Assembly: GCF_028679125.1 (NCBI RefSeq)
Contig: NZ_JAJRCG010000017.1
Location: 1-54,688 of the forward strand
Length of the DNA stretch: 54,688 nucleotides
Origin: Methanoregula sp.
GTDB lineage: Archaea; Halobacteriota; Methanomicrobia; Methanomicrobiales; Methanospirillaceae
Direction of reading: 5' to 3'
Made by a program: the position numbers and the translations under genes. Shown here piece by piece: positions 1 through 7,889 of this stretch; within the stretch, counting starts at the first letter, position 1; each line of letters starts with the position of its first letter. Under the pieces are notes generated by a model. That model saw only the letters and a list, made by a program, of their open reading frames with translations, did not search any database and was not told the origin of the DNA.

Positions 1-2
1 CA

Positions 3-512
3 AGCATTGCCGATTACCACCACTGGCATACCTACCAGAACCGTTCAAAAGAGGATCCTTCGCCGATCATGGAGTCGCAGTGGCGCCTGCGGAGGGCCAA
101 GACCTTCTCCAATCTCCTCCTCCTCTTTGCGCTGTCGCTCTCGGTTCTCTGCATCCAGTACGACTGGGCGCATTATATCGACCCCATCGTCTCGTTCATC
201 ATCATCGGCTTCCTCCTGTTTGCCGGGTACCGCGAGTTCTCCTCCTCCCTTCCGGACCTCTTTGACAAGACCCTTGACGAGGAACTCCAGATCGTCATCC
301 TCCATGAACTCGCCTCCTCGTTCGACAAGTACAATGAGTTCAACGGCGTCCGCTCGCGCCGGTCCGGGAGCAGGATCTACATCGAGATCTTCCTCGGGTT
401 TGACCCGGAACAGAAGATGGGGGATGTCCAGGATTTTGCCGGCTCCCTGAAACACTCCTTAGAGGCCAAGATTGCGGGCAGCGTGGTCTCTGTTGTTTTG
501 AGCCAAGGTTGA
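3..512 (+). CDS. Cation diffusion facilitator (CDF) transporter, 3' part
   Basis: The reading frame is already open at the left edge, so the N-terminal half lies outside the window. What remains has a hydrophobic helix (about residues 35-52), a second helix beginning YIDPIVSFIIIGFLL that matches TM6 of CDF metal/proton antiporters (Asp-Pro at the helix start), then SLPDLFDKTLDEE and a soluble C-terminal domain of about 85 residues with the alternating beta/alpha layout of the CDF cytoplasmic dimerisation domain. CDF proteins export divalent metals (Zn, Fe, Mn, Co) across the plasma membrane. The TM2/TM5 metal-site residues are not visible here, so the substrate cannot be predicted. An internal Met at 69 is not a plausible start because homology extends upstream of it. 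Confidence 0.8.
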   Translation, partial: SIADYHHWHTYQNRSKEDPSPIMESQWRLRRAKTFSNLLLLFALSLSVLCIQYDWAHYIDPIVSFIIIGFLLFAGYREFSSSLPDLFDKTLDEELQIVILHELASSFDKYNEFNGVRSRRSGSRIYIEIFLGFDPEQKMGDVQDFAGSLKHSLEAKIAGSVVSVVLSQG

Positions 513-557
513 AATGATCTATCGGTCATCCGACCCGGACGAGTCCATGCGATTGAA

Positions 558-564
558 TTATATA
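558..564 (+). promoter_or_regulatory. TATA box of the PadR-ABC operon
   Basis: The sequence gaattatatacatgg reads as an archaeal box A. Transcription would start about 25 bases downstream, close to position 588, which is exactly where the palindrome at 587-609 sits. It is the only good TATA candidate in the 211-base gap before the PadR gene. Confidence 0.55.
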
Positions 565-586
565 CATGGCATTCTCAACAATAGTA

Positions 587-609
587 AGTACCTTGCATAG
601 CAAGATACT
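587..609 (+). promoter_or_regulatory. Probable PadR operator (imperfect palindrome)
   Basis: Two 10-base arms, AGTACCTTGC and GCAAGATACT, flank ATA; 9 of 10 positions are complementary. The site overlaps the predicted transcription start and lies 115 bases upstream of the padR start codon. A second smaller palindrome, GTGTT-A-AACAC, follows at 610-620. PadR dimers bind such dyads and often autoregulate, so binding here would block initiation. The sequence is seen; the binding partner is inferred from position. Confidence 0.55.
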
Positions 610-723
610 GTGTTAAACACTTGACACGTGCAGGCCCGGGCATGCTACCCTCTGCACTCTCCCCCGGTGCCGCGACATCCGCGGTGCCGGGGACCGGGCA
701 TGCCACGGGGCCAGGGAGATCCC

Positions 724-1050
724 ATGAATATCCAGTTCAAAAAAGGCGTACTCGAGATCTGCGTTCTCTCCGTTCTGGCACACAAGGACTGCTATGGCTA
801 CGAACTGGTGGGCGAGATCTCTAAGAGGATCGATATCTCCGAAGGTACGATCTACCCGCTCCTGCGGCGCCTCAAGGACGAGGGTTACGTCACGACCTAC
901 CTGCAGGAATCGGTGGAAGGCCCGCCCCGGAAATATTACCGTCTCACGGAAAGCGGAAGGACTGAAGAACATGACCAGAAAGAAGAATGGATGCGGTTTG
1001 CGTCATCGGTGAACGCGCTCCTGGAAGGTACAACCGATGCTGCAGACTGA
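724..1050 (+). CDS. PadR family transcriptional regulator
   Basis: A 108-residue winged-helix protein. The start at [18 protein letters not shown] is chosen because it follows a purine-rich GGGAG six bases upstream and matches the usual N-terminus of PadR proteins; an in-frame upstream extension (from 628) is low complexity and not conserved-looking. The PadR core is clear: [13 protein letters not shown] (helices 1-2), [17 protein letters not shown] (recognition helix and wing entry), [13 protein letters not shown] (wing). It is first in a six-gene operon, overlapping the next gene by 14 bases. PadR-DUF1700-toast-rack combinations are a recurrent arrangement in bacteria and archaea where the regulator controls the downstream membrane genes. 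Effector unknown. Confidence 0.9.
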   Translation: MNIQFKKGVLEICVLSVLAHKDCYGYELVGEISKRIDISEGTIYPLLRRLKDEGYVTTYLQESVEGPPRKYYRLTESGRTEEHDQKEEWMRFASSVNALLEGTTDAAD

Positions 1051-1630
1051 ACAGGAATATATCCGGATCTTAAGGAGCCGGCTTGAGGGCACCCTCCCCC
1101 ACGACGAACTCGACGACATCCTCTCCGATTACACCGAGCACTTCCGGATCGGCAAAGCGAACGGGCGGTCGGAAGAAGAACTGTTTTGCTCGCTCGGGTC
1201 ACCCGAGGATGTGGCACGCGAGATCCGGGCCACCCACTTCGTGAAGAAGGCAGAGGATACCAGGAGCTGCAGGAACATCTTCCACGCGGTGCTGGCAACC
1301 CTCGGTCTCGGTCTCTTCAACCTGGTCTTTGTACTCATACCGTTCATCCTGCTCGTGGTCCTGCTGTTCGTCGTATTCATACTCGGGATCGTGTTCACGG
1401 TCCTCGGGCCTGTGGCGTTCATCTACTCGGTCCTGCAGATCGCAGGCATCCCGGCATTCGCGATCTGGCTGTCACCGGCTGCGGGAGTGTTCTTCTCCAT
1501 CGGCATCACCTCGTTCGGCCTCCTGCTCGTGCTCGGCGATTACTACCTGGCGAAGTTCTTCTACCGCATCGGCATCCGGTACCTCAAGTGGAATATCGGC
1601 GTCATCAGCGGAACGGAGTGTGTCACATGA
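1037..1630 (+). CDS. DUF1700/HAAS-domain membrane protein
   Basis: 197 residues. The N-terminal 75 residues form a helical HAAS-type domain: [20 protein letters not shown], followed by an EHF and the [19 protein letters not shown] signature typical of DUF1700. After a linker come three to four hydrophobic helices (about residues 83-180). Proteins of this family are nearly always encoded directly after a PadR regulator, as here, and are thought to help sense or transmit envelope signals; the biochemical role is not established. Translation is probably coupled to padR through the 14-base overlap and to the next gene through an ATGA overlap. Confidence 0.85.
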   Translation: MLQTEQEYIRILRSRLEGTLPHDELDDILSDYTEHFRIGKANGRSEEELFCSLGSPEDVAREIRATHFVKKAEDTRSCRNIFHAVLATLGLGLFNLVFVLIPFILLVVLLFVVFILGIVFTVLGPVAFIYSVLQIAGIPAFAIWLSPAAGVFFSIGITSFGLLLVLGDYYLAKFFYRIGIRYLKWNIGVISGTECVT

Positions 1631-2475
1631 GTACCGATAAACAAAAACCGGCCTCGTCCTCCTGCATCGCCTGCGGCCTCCGGTTCAGGGGCATCAGCGC
1701 GACCCGGATCATCCTCTGGCTGGGCGCGATCACCCTCGTATCGTTCGCCATCGGGTTTTGCATCCTGGCGCTCTCCGGGAATTTTCCCCCCACGCCCGGG
1801 CATGATCTCACTCCCTTCCGACAGGGTTCCACGCTCGTTCCCAATACCACGACAGTCCCGCTGGACGGGGCCACGGTCGGGGACGTGCAACTCACCCTCG
1901 GTGCGGGCGATCTCACCCTGCAGGGAAGTGCGCCCGATGACGCACTGATGGAGGCCACGATCTTCTCCCAGGCCGCCGAATGGCAGCCGGAACTGGTCCA
2001 GACCACGAACGCATCCCGGAAATTCGTTACCCTGATCGAGAAGGGACACAAGGGAAAGGAGTGGTTTGCGGTTGACTCTCCCAACCGCTGGGATATCGAC
2101 CTGAACAACAAGATCCCCCTCCGGCTCGATGTGACGGTCGGTGCCGGTGACACCCTGGTCAGCCTCGGATCGCTCAACCTCGAGTCCCTGGCCGTCCATA
2201 CCGGCGCGGGCGATACCACGGTTGACCTGGGCGGGTACCATGGCGGCCGGTTCGATGCCGTCATCAAGAACGGCGTCGGCGACCTGACCCTGCGCATCCC
2301 AAAGGACAGCAACACGCGTATCCAGGTGCATAACGGCATCGGCGATATCAGCGACGACCACGGGCTGGTACAGCATGACGACACCTATATGACCGACGGG
2401 TTCAACACGTCGCTTGCGGTCAACGAGATCACCCTGAACCAGGGCGTTGGTTCTATATCTCTGGAGACTGTATGA
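1627..2475 (+). CDS. Membrane-anchored toast-rack/DUF4097-like beta-helix protein
   Basis: 282 residues with a short cytoplasmic N-terminus (with a CIAC pair), one transmembrane helix at about 25-50 and an extracellular domain built from repeated G-A-G-D turns: LTLGAGDLTLQG, TVGAGDTLVSLG, HTGAGDTTVDLGG, KNGVGDLTLRIP, HNGIGDISDD and NQGVGSISLE. These repeats are the hallmark of the DUF4097/LiaF-like toast-rack fold, a short right-handed beta solenoid. In bacteria such proteins sit with HAAS and PadR proteins in envelope-stress cassettes. The start overlaps the previous stop (ATGA). A longer in-frame reading upstream runs through the HAAS gene and is rejected. Confidence 0.8.
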   Translation: MSTDKQKPASSSCIACGLRFRGISATRIILWLGAITLVSFAIGFCILALSGNFPPTPGHDLTPFRQGSTLVPNTTTVPLDGATVGDVQLTLGAGDLTLQGSAPDDALMEATIFSQAAEWQPELVQTTNASRKFVTLIEKGHKGKEWFAVDSPNRWDIDLNNKIPLRLDVTVGAGDTLVSLGSLNLESLAVHTGAGDTTVDLGGYHGGRFDAVIKNGVGDLTLRIPKDSNTRIQVHNGIGDISDDHGLVQHDDTYMTDGFNTSLAVNEITLNQGVGSISLETV

Positions 2476-3773
2476 ACGTGTACAGAGACAACCGGAATGA
2501 AACCATGAGAATCATCAGCACCATCGTAGCATTAGGTATCCTGTTCGGGCTCACGGTCCTGCTGGTACCTACGGCCCTTGCAGCCGATGCACCGACCGTA
2601 ACGATCACCAATTACACCGTATCCCCGTCGGTACTTATGCCCGACAGCCTTGGGACGGTAACGATCATGGTCAAGAACACCGCATCGAGCGCTTCCGTGA
2701 GCGAGAAGTCCGGGAAACTGGCAGTGGACGACTATTCCGTGGTCAAGACAACGGATATCAATGTCAACATCGAGAATGTCCATCTCGAAGGAAACGGTAT
2801 TTCAGTCCTGACAAAAAATTATGACCAGGTCGGGGACATCGGCCCGGGCCAGGCCCTCATGTTCACCTTCACGATCCAGAGCCCGTCAAAGAGCGGGATC
2901 TATTACCCCGAGATCTGGATTGATACCAAGGGCGGAACGAGCGTGAAATACCCGTTCCCGGTCAATGTCAACACCGCAGTCGGGATCCAGAAAGAGTCCA
3001 TCCTGATCATGAACAGCTCGCTGACCGGCAGCGTGAACCCGGGCGACGAGATCCCGGTGACCCTGACGATCACCAATGCCGGCCAGCTCCTGGCCGATGA
3101 CGTGACCCTGACCGTGACCAATGTCAGCGGGAAGCTGGCGCCAAAGACTTCCGATCTCTACCATGTCGGCCTGATCAACCCGGGCGAGCAGAAGACCGTC
3201 AGCCTTTTCCTCCTTTCCGATAAAGAGGCGGACGCCGGCCTGGTCCGGGTGCCGGTCACGATCGGCTACAATTCCATTGACGGGACTCCCCTCTCGCAGG
3301 CAACCGGTATCGACGTGATCCTGAAGGGCAAAGCCGAACTGGGTTTTGTCTCGGTGGACACCAACCCGGCACGGCTCGCGGAAGGCACCCCGTTCGACCT
3401 CACGATTCGGATCGAGAATACCGGCACGGGCGAAGCAAAGCAGGTCTCGGGAACCGTGGACATGCCCGCGGAGGGGAAGAAGGAGGCGTTCATCGGGAAG
3501 ATCAAGCCCGGCAACGATGCACCGGCCATCTTCCTGCTCGAGGGAATGAAAGGGGGCAATTACCCGTACAACCTGACGATCAGCTACACGGACGATATGG
3601 GCGTTCACACGATGACCCGGCAGATGAACCTCCGTGTCTCCCCTGCCGACAATTCCGGCAACCTGATCCTCGTGCTCATCATCCTTGGCATCCTCGGGTT
3701 CCTTGCCTACCGGTACTGGTACCTGCCGAAAAAGAACGGCGACGGTAAATTCCCATGGGAAAGAAAGAACTAA
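2472..3773 (+). CDS. CARDB-domain (S-layer-like, COG1361-type) membrane protein
   Basis: 433 residues with a signal peptide (IVALGILFGLTVLLV, ending near ALAAD), an extracellular part of three or four Ig-like modules, and a C-terminal membrane anchor (LILVLIILGILGFLAYRYW) followed by a basic tail. Modules show the CARDB pattern of N-T-G motifs: VKNTASS, TITNAGQLLADDVTLTV, RIENTGTGEAKQVSGTV. The gene lies immediately before a permease and an ATPase, which suggests it is the extracellular partner of that transporter, in the position a membrane-fusion protein holds in MacAB systems (inference). The start used has GGAG five bases upstream; a second Met at 2505 would give a more compact signal peptide. 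Confidence 0.8.
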   Translation: MNVYRDNRNETMRIISTIVALGILFGLTVLLVPTALAADAPTVTITNYTVSPSVLMPDSLGTVTIMVKNTASSASVSEKSGKLAVDDYSVVKTTDINVNIENVHLEGNGISVLTKNYDQVGDIGPGQALMFTFTIQSPSKSGIYYPEIWIDTKGGTSVKYPFPVNVNTAVGIQKESILIMNSSLTGSVNPGDEIPVTLTITNAGQLLADDVTLTVTNVSGKLAPKTSDLYHVGLINPGEQKTVSLFLLSDKEADAGLVRVPVTIGYNSIDGTPLSQATGIDVILKGKAELGFVSVDTNPARLAEGTPFDLTIRIENTGTGEAKQVSGTVDMPAEGKKEAFIGKIKPGNDAPAIFLLEGMKGGNYPYNLTISYTDDMGVHTMTRQMNLRVSPADNSGNLILVLIILGILGFLAYRYWYLPKKNGDGKFPWERKN

Positions 3774-4969
3774 AGGTCGCCTTCCTGCTTGCCCTCCGGT
3801 CGCTCCAGCGGGGAAGCAGGTCGAGCGTGATCCTGACCGTGCTTATCGTCGGGATGTGTTTCACGAACATGATCTTCCTCCCGGGCCTCTTCAACGGGAT
3901 CGGGCAGAGTATCACCAAACAGGTCGTGGACTACGAGATCGGCAACGTACTCGTCAGCCCCAAGTCGGGCGACCAGTACGTCTCGGATCTTGGCGCAACG
4001 CTCGACCTCATCAACGGCATGCCCGGGGTGGAACGGGCTACGCCGCATTTCTCCAGGGGGGCGACTCTCAAGTACCGGCAGCGCGTGCTCGGCGCAACGG
4101 TGCGGGCGATCAGGCCCAATGACGAGAAACTCGTCTCCCCCCTGTATACCAAGATGATCGCCGGCAGTTATCTGGGCGACGGGGATACCGGGGAAGTGAT
4201 CATCGGGAAGCCGGTGGCAGGAGATTCCTCGGTCAAGGAGGAGGACGAGTTCCAGTCCTCTCTCGGCGGTGTGCGGGTAGGGGATTCGATCACGATCGAT
4301 TATGGCAACGGGTACGTCAAGGACTACCGGGTAAAAGGGATATATTATACCGGCTGGAGCCAGGCGGACAGCGCGGTCTATGTCACTTCGGCAGACATGG
4401 CGCTGGTGGATCCAAAAGCGGTGGATAATGCGGATTACATCACCGTCAAGGCGAAACCCGGCTATTCCGAGAAGTTCATCAAGGACGAGCTCCAGCAGTA
4501 CGGCGTTTCTGAGAAAGTGCAGACGACGAGCGATCTTCTCTCCAAGGTCATGGGCCGGGCGCTCCAGAGCTTTGCGATCATCAACATGGTATCGATGATC
4601 GTGAGTATCATCATCACGACGGTCGTGCTCTTCATCGTCATTACGATCAAGACCCTCAGCAGCCGGCGCCAGATCGGGATCCTCAAGGCAATCGGCGTGG
4701 ACAAGGAAGTGATCATGCATAACTACGGGTTCCAGGTGATCATCATGGCGGTCCTGGGGATCATCCTCGGACTCGTGATCACCCTGCTCATGGCAGCGTA
4801 CCTGTCAGCCCACCCCGTTGTCACGCCAGAATGGTCGGCGACCCTGTATCTTACCCCGATGGATCTGTTCCTGAACTCCCTGATCCTCTTTGCCGCGTCC
4901 ATTGTCGCGGGATATGTCCCTGCCTACCAGGTATCGCGCGAAGATATCCAGAGCGCCATGAGGGCCTGA
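3755..4969 (+). CDS. ABC transporter permease, MacB/FtsX type
   Basis: 404 residues with the four-helix FtsX/MacB topology: TM1 near residues 22-45, a large extracellular MacB_PCD-like domain (about 50-265), then three helices. The last three lie around SMIVSIIITTVVLFIVITI, VIIMAVLGIILGLVITLL and LFLNSLILFAASIVAGYVPA. The coupling segment RRQIGILKAIGVDKE before the second helix is the FtsX signature contacting the ATPase. Such permeases do not usually move solutes through a channel; they extrude lipids or peptides or act mechanically on envelope partners. Start overlaps the CARDB gene by 19 bases and the stop is two bases before the ATPase gene, so the three proteins probably act as one complex. 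Confidence 0.9.
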   Translation: MGKKELKVAFLLALRSLQRGSRSSVILTVLIVGMCFTNMIFLPGLFNGIGQSITKQVVDYEIGNVLVSPKSGDQYVSDLGATLDLINGMPGVERATPHFSRGATLKYRQRVLGATVRAIRPNDEKLVSPLYTKMIAGSYLGDGDTGEVIIGKPVAGDSSVKEEDEFQSSLGGVRVGDSITIDYGNGYVKDYRVKGIYYTGWSQADSAVYVTSADMALVDPKAVDNADYITVKAKPGYSEKFIKDELQQYGVSEKVQTTSDLLSKVMGRALQSFAIINMVSMIVSIIITTVVLFIVITIKTLSSRRQIGILKAIGVDKEVIMHNYGFQVIIMAVLGIILGLVITLLMAAYLSAHPVVTPEWSATLYLTPMDLFLNSLILFAASIVAGYVPAYQVSREDIQSAMRA

Positions 4970-4971
4970 GC

Positions 4972-5667
4972 ATGATCGGGATCCAGGACCTCACGAAAAT
5001 CTACCGGATGGGGAGTGTCGAAGTCCGGGCGCTGGATGGCGTGACGCTGGACATCGCCAAGGGAGAATTCATCGGGATCATGGGGGCGAGCGGGAGCGGC
5101 AAGACCACGCTCCTCCATATGCTGGGCCTGCTGGACCTGCCCACTTCCGGCAGGATTGTGATCGACGGCACGGATATCGCGAAACTCACCGATTACGAAA
5201 AGACGATGTTCCGGCTCTACAAGCTCGGGTACGTCTTCCAGGATTATGCGCTGGTCCCCGACCTGACCGTGATGGAGAATGTCTCCCTGCCGGCAATGCT
5301 CCGGAAGGACCGGAGCGAGGAGCAGATAACATCAGACAGTGCCTTAATCCTGCAGAAGACCGGCCTCTTCGACCGGCGGGATCACCTCCCCCGCGAACTC
5401 TCCGGGGGCCAACAGCAGCGGGTCTCGATTGCCCGGGCCATCGTGAACAAGCCGGATATCCTCTTTGCCGATGAGCCGTGTGCCAACCTTGATTCGGAGA
5501 ATTCGCGGATGGTGCTGGACCTCTTCCGGGAGATCAACGAGGAGATGCACCAGACCATCGTCATGGTCTCCCACGAGGACTGGCACAAGGACTATTTCAA
5601 CCGCATTGTCCGGCTCCGTGACGGCAAAGTTGTGAGCGACGATATCATCGAACGGAAGGCCTCCTGA
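4972..5667 (+). CDS. ABC transporter ATP-binding protein, MacB/LolD type
   Basis: 231 residues, a single nucleotide-binding domain. Walker A is GASGSGKTT (about residues 39-47), Q-loop YVFQDYALVP, signature LSGGQQQRVSIARA, Walker B ILFADEP, and the switch His in MVSHE. The D-loop reads CANLDSEN, with Cys replacing the more usual Thr/Gly. The sequence belongs with LolD/MacB-like ATPases. The ATG at 4972 follows the permease stop by two bases; a longer reading into the permease gene is out of keeping with family length. It ends the operon that begins with PadR. A T-run about 25 bases after the stop may serve as terminator. Confidence 0.92.
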   Translation: MIGIQDLTKIYRMGSVEVRALDGVTLDIAKGEFIGIMGASGSGKTTLLHMLGLLDLPTSGRIVIDGTDIAKLTDYEKTMFRLYKLGYVFQDYALVPDLTVMENVSLPAMLRKDRSEEQITSDSALILQKTGLFDRRDHLPRELSGGQQQRVSIARAIVNKPDILFADEPCANLDSENSRMVLDLFREINEEMHQTIVMVSHEDWHKDYFNRIVRLRDGKVVSDDIIERKAS

Positions 5668-5727
5668 AGCCGGTGTCGTATCCCGTACCTTTTTTCCCGC
5701 AGCCGCCAACCGTACAGGAATATCCGG

Positions 5728-6411
5728 GTGTTACGGTACATGGACGAGATCCGCATTGATTCAGTAGTCCGCTCCCGAAGGAGGACGATCGCGCTGGTCA
5801 TCACGCCCGAAGCCCGGCTGATCGTGCGGGCGCCCCTCCGGGCCCCGGTCGCGCTGATTGACGAGGCCGTCCGGGAGAAAGCAGGATGGATCCGGAAGAA
5901 GATGGCCGAGATGCATGCCCGGCCGCAGGCCGTCTGCCATGCTTACGAAGAGGGCGAGATCTTCTGGTTCCTCGGGCGCTCCTACCCGCTGCACATTGCC
6001 GATGATGGCCGGGGGATCATCGAACGCACCGACCGGCTCGTTGTCTCGCAGAACGCCAGGCCCGATATCCCGACAGCGATACACCGCTGGTACATCGATG
6101 AGGCAAGGAAGGAGATCAATGCCCGGTGCATGTACTTTTCCATGATGACCGGCTATTCCCCAAAATCGATCTCTCTCTCAGGTGCACGCCGGCGCTGGGG
6201 ATCCTGCTCGACCCGTGGCACGATCAACTTCAGCTGGCGGCTCATCCAGGCTCCCCTGGAGATCGTGGATTACGTCATCGTCCACGAGTTTGTCCACCTC
6301 CGGCAGCACGATCACTCGAACCTCTTCTGGGCAAAAGTGAAGGAACTGATGCCGGACTACGAGCGCCGGCGGAAGTGGCTGCGCGAGAACGAGCGGCTGA
6401 TGAGGATATGA
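5728..6411 (+). CDS. YgjP-like (DUF45/M48-type) zinc metallopeptidase domain protein
   Basis: 227 residues, full length for the YgjP family. The metal site is VHEFVHLRQHDHSNLFW: an HExxH helix with a third ligand His in the DHS segment, followed by the conserved LMPDYERRRKWLRE. The N-terminal half has the typical RSRRRTIALVITPEARLIVRAP strands and the SLSGARRRWGSCST motif that precedes the active site. Bacterial YgjP-like proteins are SprT-related; the cellular substrate is unknown. Start choice is uncertain: GTG at 5728 has AGGAA seven bases upstream, while ATG at 5740 gives a protein starting MDEIRID. Lies 60 bases after the ABC operon and may have its own promoter. Confidence 0.85.
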   Translation: MLRYMDEIRIDSVVRSRRRTIALVITPEARLIVRAPLRAPVALIDEAVREKAGWIRKKMAEMHARPQAVCHAYEEGEIFWFLGRSYPLHIADDGRGIIERTDRLVVSQNARPDIPTAIHRWYIDEARKEINARCMYFSMMTGYSPKSISLSGARRRWGSCSTRGTINFSWRLIQAPLEIVDYVIVHEFVHLRQHDHSNLFWAKVKELMPDYERRRKWLRENERLMRI

Positions 6412-6427
6412 TCTCCTGATCAGGAGA
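6412..6427. repeat. Perfect 16-bp palindrome between two genes
   Basis: TCTCCTGATCAGGAGA begins directly after the stop codon of the YgjP-like gene and ends 36 bases before the GNAT start. It is fully self-complementary with no spacer, so it is better suited to binding a dimeric protein than to forming a transcript hairpin. No T-run follows, which argues against a terminator. Confidence 0.6.
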
Positions 6428-6463
6428 CGATCCCTTATCTGTCTGCCCGTCCAACAGGTAGAG

Positions 6464-7000
6464 ATGGATTCCTTTTTTATCCGGCCTGAAGAGCCTGAAG
6501 ATGCCCCCGCAATATTCGAGGTTCATCGCCAGGCATTTGCTCAGGACCGGGAATCACGGCTCGTGGATGCCCTGCGGGACGAAGGCGATATCAACCCCGA
6601 TCTCTCCCTTGTGGCCGTTCACGATGGCAGGATCATCGGGCATATTTTGTTCTGCCCGATAACCATCGTCTCCGGTACGGTGGAGACCCCCGCGCTTGCG
6701 CTTGCAACGCTCAGTGTCCACCAGGATTACCAGGGCATGGGGACCGGCAAGGCCCTCACCGAAGCAGGGCTCAGCGAGTGCCGGCGTCTCGGCAACCGCA
6801 TCGTGATCGTGATCGGCCACCCCGGGTATTACCCCCGGTTCGGTTTCACCATTGCCAGAGAGTCTCATATCCTGGCACCGTTCCCGTGTGCGGACGATGT
6901 CTTCATGGCGCTGCCCTTAAAACCCGGCGCGCTCGATGGCATCGGCGGGACCGTCCGGTACCCGCCCGCATTCGACGCGGTCGGTGCCCATATTGCGTGA
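6464..7000 (+). CDS. GNAT family N-acetyltransferase (YhbS/COG3153-like)
   Basis: 178 residues. N-terminal FIRPEEPEDAPAIFEVHRQAF is the standard GNAT beta1-alpha1 opening. The acetyl-CoA site is LATLSVHQDYQGMGTGKALTE, matching Q/R-x-x-G-x-G/A, followed by VIVIGHPGYYPRFGF, the conserved GxxxYYxrFGF motif of YhbS-type proteins. Acceptor substrate unknown. The start follows CAGGTAGAG closely. It stops three bases before the end of the convergent nitroreductase gene, so no terminator fits between the two. Confidence 0.88.
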   Translation: MDSFFIRPEEPEDAPAIFEVHRQAFAQDRESRLVDALRDEGDINPDLSLVAVHDGRIIGHILFCPITIVSGTVETPALALATLSVHQDYQGMGTGKALTEAGLSECRRLGNRIVIVIGHPGYYPRFGFTIARESHILAPFPCADDVFMALPLKPGALDGIGGTVRYPPAFDAVGAHIA

Positions 7001-7003
7001 CCC

Positions 7004-7783
7004 CTAATTCGGCCGGTCATCCAGTTCACTTTTTTTCCCCACGGTTGCGAGATAGATCAGGAACTGGTCGTTTCCGTTAATACCCAGAATTTCGTTCATG
7101 GCGTCGTCATCGAATGCCGCGATTGCACAGACCCCGCACTCCACGGCCTCGGCTGCAAGGTACAGGTTCTGGCAGACGTGGCCGCAATCGAGATGGAGGT
7201 CGCGGTAACCCCGCTCGCCGTACCGCCAGGTCATCCGGTACGGGACCGCCGTCCAGAGGAAGGTCACGCCGCTCCGGAGGATGAACTGCTGGTCGAAACA
7301 GGCGCTCGTGACCCGGTGCGCAACGGTTGGATCGGTATCGATCTGCTGGAGCCGGTGCGTGAGCGCGAGATAGCGGTACAGGCCCGGCTCCAGCGTCTCC
7401 ACATCGTTGACGAGCAGGAACGTCTCGAACGCGTGGCGGGCGCCGGCCGAGGGGACCGTGCGGAACGTGGCCTGTATCCCGGACCGCGTCTTCACCCCCT
7501 GCGTGCACCAGAGGAGGAAAGAGAGTTCATCCGGCGCCAGGGGTTCGTGCACGTAATTCCGGATGCTCTGCCGCGATTCAATCGCTTCCCGGAGATCGAG
7601 AGTTGGTATATCCACTGTGGCCGGCGGCGGGAGATCGATTATCGGTCTCTCCGGATCCACCGGCAGTTCAAGCGGCGGCTGGGGCAGGCCCTTCTGCTGG
7701 TCGCTCTTCCCGAGATACCGGTATTTTGTCCGCTCCATGAACTCCCGGCCGGTACCGGGCCCGGTCTCGTTGCTGGACTTCAT
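7004..7783 (-). CDS. SagB-type/ThcOx nitroreductase-family flavoprotein
   Basis: 259 residues. The nitroreductase core begins at LREAIESRQSIRNY (FMN-binding Arg-Ser-x-Arg), followed by LSFLLWCTQGV, TVPSAGARHAFETFLLV and ACFDQQFI, all characteristic of the SagB/ThcOx branch that dehydrogenates azolines in peptide natural products. The C-terminal part, LDCGHVCQNLYLAAEAVECG and FLIYLATVGKK, completes the FMN fold. No YcaO cyclodehydratase or precursor peptide is visible nearby, so this is a stand-alone member, common in archaea, whose substrate is unknown. It diverges from the DNA methyltransferase gene; the 106-base gap must hold both promoters. Confidence 0.85.
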   Translation of the reverse strand: MKSSNETGPGTGREFMERTKYRYLGKSDQQKGLPQPPLELPVDPERPIIDLPPPATVDIPTLDLREAIESRQSIRNYVHEPLAPDELSFLLWCTQGVKTRSGIQATFRTVPSAGARHAFETFLLVNDVETLEPGLYRYLALTHRLQQIDTDPTVAHRVTSACFDQQFILRSGVTFLWTAVPYRMTWRYGERGYRDLHLDCGHVCQNLYLAAEAVECGVCAIAAFDDDAMNEILGINGNDQFLIYLATVGKKSELDDRPN

Positions 7784-7889
7784 TGCAGTGCCTCGTACAG
7801 ACCCTATAGTCCACCCGGTATGTCAGCATATCGGTGCAGGCACGTACCGCACAGCATAATACCCTTGTTCCCCAAGCTGTTGTTACGCC

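Noticed and set aside
1186..2475. Single 429-residue protein spanning the HAAS and toast-rack genes
   Set aside because: The first 147 codons are an out-of-frame reading of the HAAS gene; the true start is the ATGA overlap at 1627.
7004..7783. RiPP biosynthesis cluster around the SagB-like protein
   Set aside because: No YcaO, leader peptidase or short precursor gene with a leader/core pattern was found within several kb.
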